Below, one piece after another: positions 41,607 to 43,247 of a DNA stretch of 43,247 bases. The position numbers and the translations under genes are program-made. This DNA comes from an uncultured Enterobacteriaceae bacterium. Lineage in GTDB: Bacteria; Pseudomonadota; Gammaproteobacteria; Enterobacterales; Enterobacteriaceae. Where the stretch lies: assembly GCA_945271245.1 (NCBI GenBank), contig CALYPF010000007.1, positions 1 to 43,247 of the forward strand, in the 5' to 3' direction. The first letter of the stretch is position 1. Each line of letters starts with the position of its first letter. The notes under the pieces are model-generated. The model did no database searches, was not told the origin of the DNA, and was given only the letters and a program-made list of their open reading frames with translations.

Positions 41607-42656
41607 ATGAAAACATGGTCACGTCGCTTACTGGCGGCCAGCGCTTTGGTTTTTGGGATGGCCGCGGCGCATGCCGACGACGGCAAAACGCTGTATTTCT
41701 ATAACTGGACCGAATACGTACCGCCGGGGCTTCTTGAGCAGTTCACCAAAGAGACGGGAATCAAAGTCATTTATTCGACCTATGAGTCGAATGAAACTAT
41801 GTACGCCAAGCTGAAAACCTATAAAGAAGGCGCCTACGATTTAGTAGTGCCCTCTACGTATTACGTGGCCAAAATGCGTAATGAAGGCATGCTACAGAAA
41901 ATTGATAAAAGCAAACTCAGCAATTTCCATAATCTGGATCCCGCGATGCTGAATAAACCCTTCGATCCGAGTAATGACTATTCTATTCCCTATATCTGGG
42001 GCGCTACCGCTATTGGCGTGAATGAAGATGCCCTCGACCCGGCAAGCGTTACCCGCTGGGCCGACCTTTGGAAACCGGAATATAAAAATAGTCTGCTCCT
42101 TACCGACGACGCGCGGGAAGTCTTCCAGATGGCGCTATTAAAACTGGGTTATTCCGGTAATACCACCGATCCGAAACAAATCGAAGCGGCCTATCACGAA
42201 CTGCAAAAACTGATGCCCAACGTGGCGGCGTTCAACTCCGATAACCCTGCGAACCCTTATATGGAAGGCGAAGTCAATCTTGGGATGGTGTGGAACGGCT
42301 CGGCCTGGGTGGCACGCACTCAGGCCGGTACACCGCTTGAAATTGTATGGCCGCAGGAAGGCGGTATTTTCTGGATGGACAGCCTGGCTATTCCCGCTAA
42401 TGCTAAAAACGTCGATGGCGCGTTAAAGCTCATTAATTTCCTGTTACGCCCGGAAGTGGCGAAACAGGTGGCGGAAACCATCGGTTATCCGACGCCGAAT
42501 CTCGCAGCGCGTAAGCTGCTGGCGCCTGAAGTCGCTAATGATAAATCGCTCTACCCGGACGCTACAATTATTGAAAAAGGTGAATGGCAGAATGATGTCG
42601 GCGCGGCCAGCGCGCTGTATGAATCTTACTACCAGAAGTTGAAAGCCGGGCGGTAA
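41607..42656 (+). CDS. potD: Periplasmic spermidine/putrescine-binding protein PotD
   Basis: Substrate-binding protein of 349 residues (348 in E. coli) delivering polyamines to PotABC. Signal peptide MKTWSRRLLAASALVFGM then AAAHA, cleavage about residue 23/24. Polyamine-pocket regions YFYNWTEYVPPGLL, YSTYESNETMYAKL and WMDSLAIPANAKN are intact. ATG 41607 has GAGGAAG upstream, so it, and not 41580, is the start. The whole operon appears functional. Confidence 0.96.
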   Translation: MKTWSRRLLAASALVFGMAAAHADDGKTLYFYNWTEYVPPGLLEQFTKETGIKVIYSTYESNETMYAKLKTYKEGAYDLVVPSTYYVAKMRNEGMLQKIDKSKLSNFHNLDPAMLNKPFDPSNDYSIPYIWGATAIGVNEDALDPASVTRWADLWKPEYKNSLLLTDDAREVFQMALLKLGYSGNTTDPKQIEAAYHELQKLMPNVAAFNSDNPANPYMEGEVNLGMVWNGSAWVARTQAGTPLEIVWPQEGGIFWMDSLAIPANAKNVDGALKLINFLLRPEVAKQVAETIGYPTPNLAARKLLAPEVANDKSLYPDATIIEKGEWQNDVGAASALYESYYQKLKAGR

Positions 42657-42674
42657 ACCGTCCGTATTTGTCTT

Positions 42675-42703
42675 AATGCCACCGGTAACGCGCCGGTGGC
42701 ATT
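42675..42703. repeat. Inverted repeat downstream of potD
   Basis: AATGCCACCGG (42675-42685) and CCGGTGGCATT (42693-42703) form an eleven-base-pair stem with loop TAACGCG. No T-run follows, so it may be a transcript-stabilising hairpin or a Rho-assisted end of the pot operon and not a classical terminator. Confidence 0.7.
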
Positions 42704-42740
42704 GACCCTCACCGCCGCAGTTTTCAAAAGAGATTTAGCG

Positions 42741-42980
42741 CTACATCATCCGCTTAGCGTCCAGCTCCATTTCCAGCCGCTCGCTGATGTCTCTGAGCGC
42801 TCGCTGCGCGTCTTCCAGCGCCTGGTTATAAATGGCCGGCATCACTTTTTCTGCCAGCGAATCAAGGAAGGACTCCGCCTCAAACTGCCCCATCGGCAAA
42901 TCGTGCGTATCCTGCATATAGTCGATAATAAAGGCGACTATCGCGTTATAGTCGGCCCGGTCAGGTTTAAACGCGCTCAC
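42741..42980 (-). CDS. DUF2164-like small protein
   Basis: Protein of 79 residues with the pattern GQFEAESFLDSLAEKVMPAI followed by YNQALEDA, which fits the DUF2164 family (F..E..LD.....I.P..YNQ...DA). It looks soluble, and its function is unknown. It faces potD convergently. No such gene follows potD in E. coli, so it is lineage-specific here. Upstream, 42981-43194 holds no recognisable gene. Confidence 0.65.
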   Translation of the reverse strand: MSAFKPDRADYNAIVAFIIDYMQDTHDLPMGQFEAESFLDSLAEKVMPAIYNQALEDAQRALRDISERLEMELDAKRMM

Positions 42981-43194
42981 AGCGTTATCCTTATAATGAA
43001 TATTGTTACATCCGGCATATTTGCTAAGGCCGGTTTGGCGCTAAACCGCGCGCTAAAAACACGATATGCATTGAATAGGTGAGGATATCGGACACTGCCC
43101 GACATCCCATCGCGAATAAAAGAGATAACATGGTGCTAAGTATTTGTGGCCTCGGCCAGCAGAGTGTCAATAAACGCCGGTACTACCTCGCTCG

Positions 43195-43247
43195 TGTTAC
43201 CAACGGTGCAAAACTGATCCACCCCAGCGGTTGAAAACTGATCCAGG
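43195..43247. mobile_element. IS-like element terminus, right border
   Basis: Begins TGTTACCAACGGTGC and includes two AAAACTGATCC repeats. It is the exact inverted copy of bases 1-48, with five extra bases visible at the end. The same terminus faces inward on both sides, so the two elements are in opposite orientation. The element body lies beyond the window. Confidence 0.6.

Overview
The window looks like a chromosomal segment from an enterobacterium (Enterobacterales, Gammaproteobacteria). Almost every protein is close in sequence and length to its E. coli counterpart, and much of the gene order matches E. coli. Base composition is mixed: core genes are moderately GC-rich, while an accessory stretch at about 21.4-26.5 kb is AT-rich. 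The genus cannot be fixed from sequence alone. IS-like ends on both borders plus several fresh single-lesion pseudogenes would fit a recently host-restricted or insect-associated lineage such as Sodalis and relatives; that is an inference.

Layout. Bases 1-48 and 43195-43247 are inverted copies of one IS-like terminus, so the window probably runs between two IS copies and may be a whole draft contig. Block A (0.1-20.9 kb) follows the E. coli ynjF-to-yeaO order: ynjF with a carboxymuconolactone-decarboxylase-like partner, nudG, ynjH, topB, selD, ydjA, sppA, ansA, pncA, yeaC, msrB, gapA, yeaD, mipA, yeaG, yeaH, nimR, nimT, yeaO. The accessory stretch (20.9-26.5 kb) holds a phage-like small gene, an orphan DUF1120 fimbrial-type subunit, the SOS operon umuDC with a near-perfect LexA box, and a very short unannotated gene (25905-26051, minus) for a double-glycine-leader peptide resembling a class II microcin precursor. 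Block B (26.6-42.7 kb) follows the E. coli icd-to-potD order: icd, rluE, an LprI-like secreted protein, nudJ, mnmA, hflD, purB, phoPQ, roxA, pepT and potABCD. A DUF2164 gene closes the window. No rRNA, tRNA or CRISPR array was recognised.

Decay. Four genes carry a single inactivating lesion with the rest of the reading frame intact: yeaG (one-base deletion), nimR (one-base loss at an A-run), umuC (stop codon 35 codons early) and pepT (TAG 28 codons early). They look young. The two frameshifts could also be sequencing errors.

How the genes work together. The window covers polyamine uptake (potABCD), Mg2+/antimicrobial-peptide sensing (phoPQ, with a PhoP box upstream), translation and tRNA/rRNA modification (mnmA, rluE, roxA), central metabolism (gapA, icd, purB), redox repair and selenium (msrB, selD), SOS mutagenesis (umuDC) and envelope functions (mipA, sppA, the LprI-like protein). 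The most novel item is the microcin-like gene. It lies downstream of the icd 3' end, a known integration hot spot in E. coli, with no exporter or convincing immunity gene in view.
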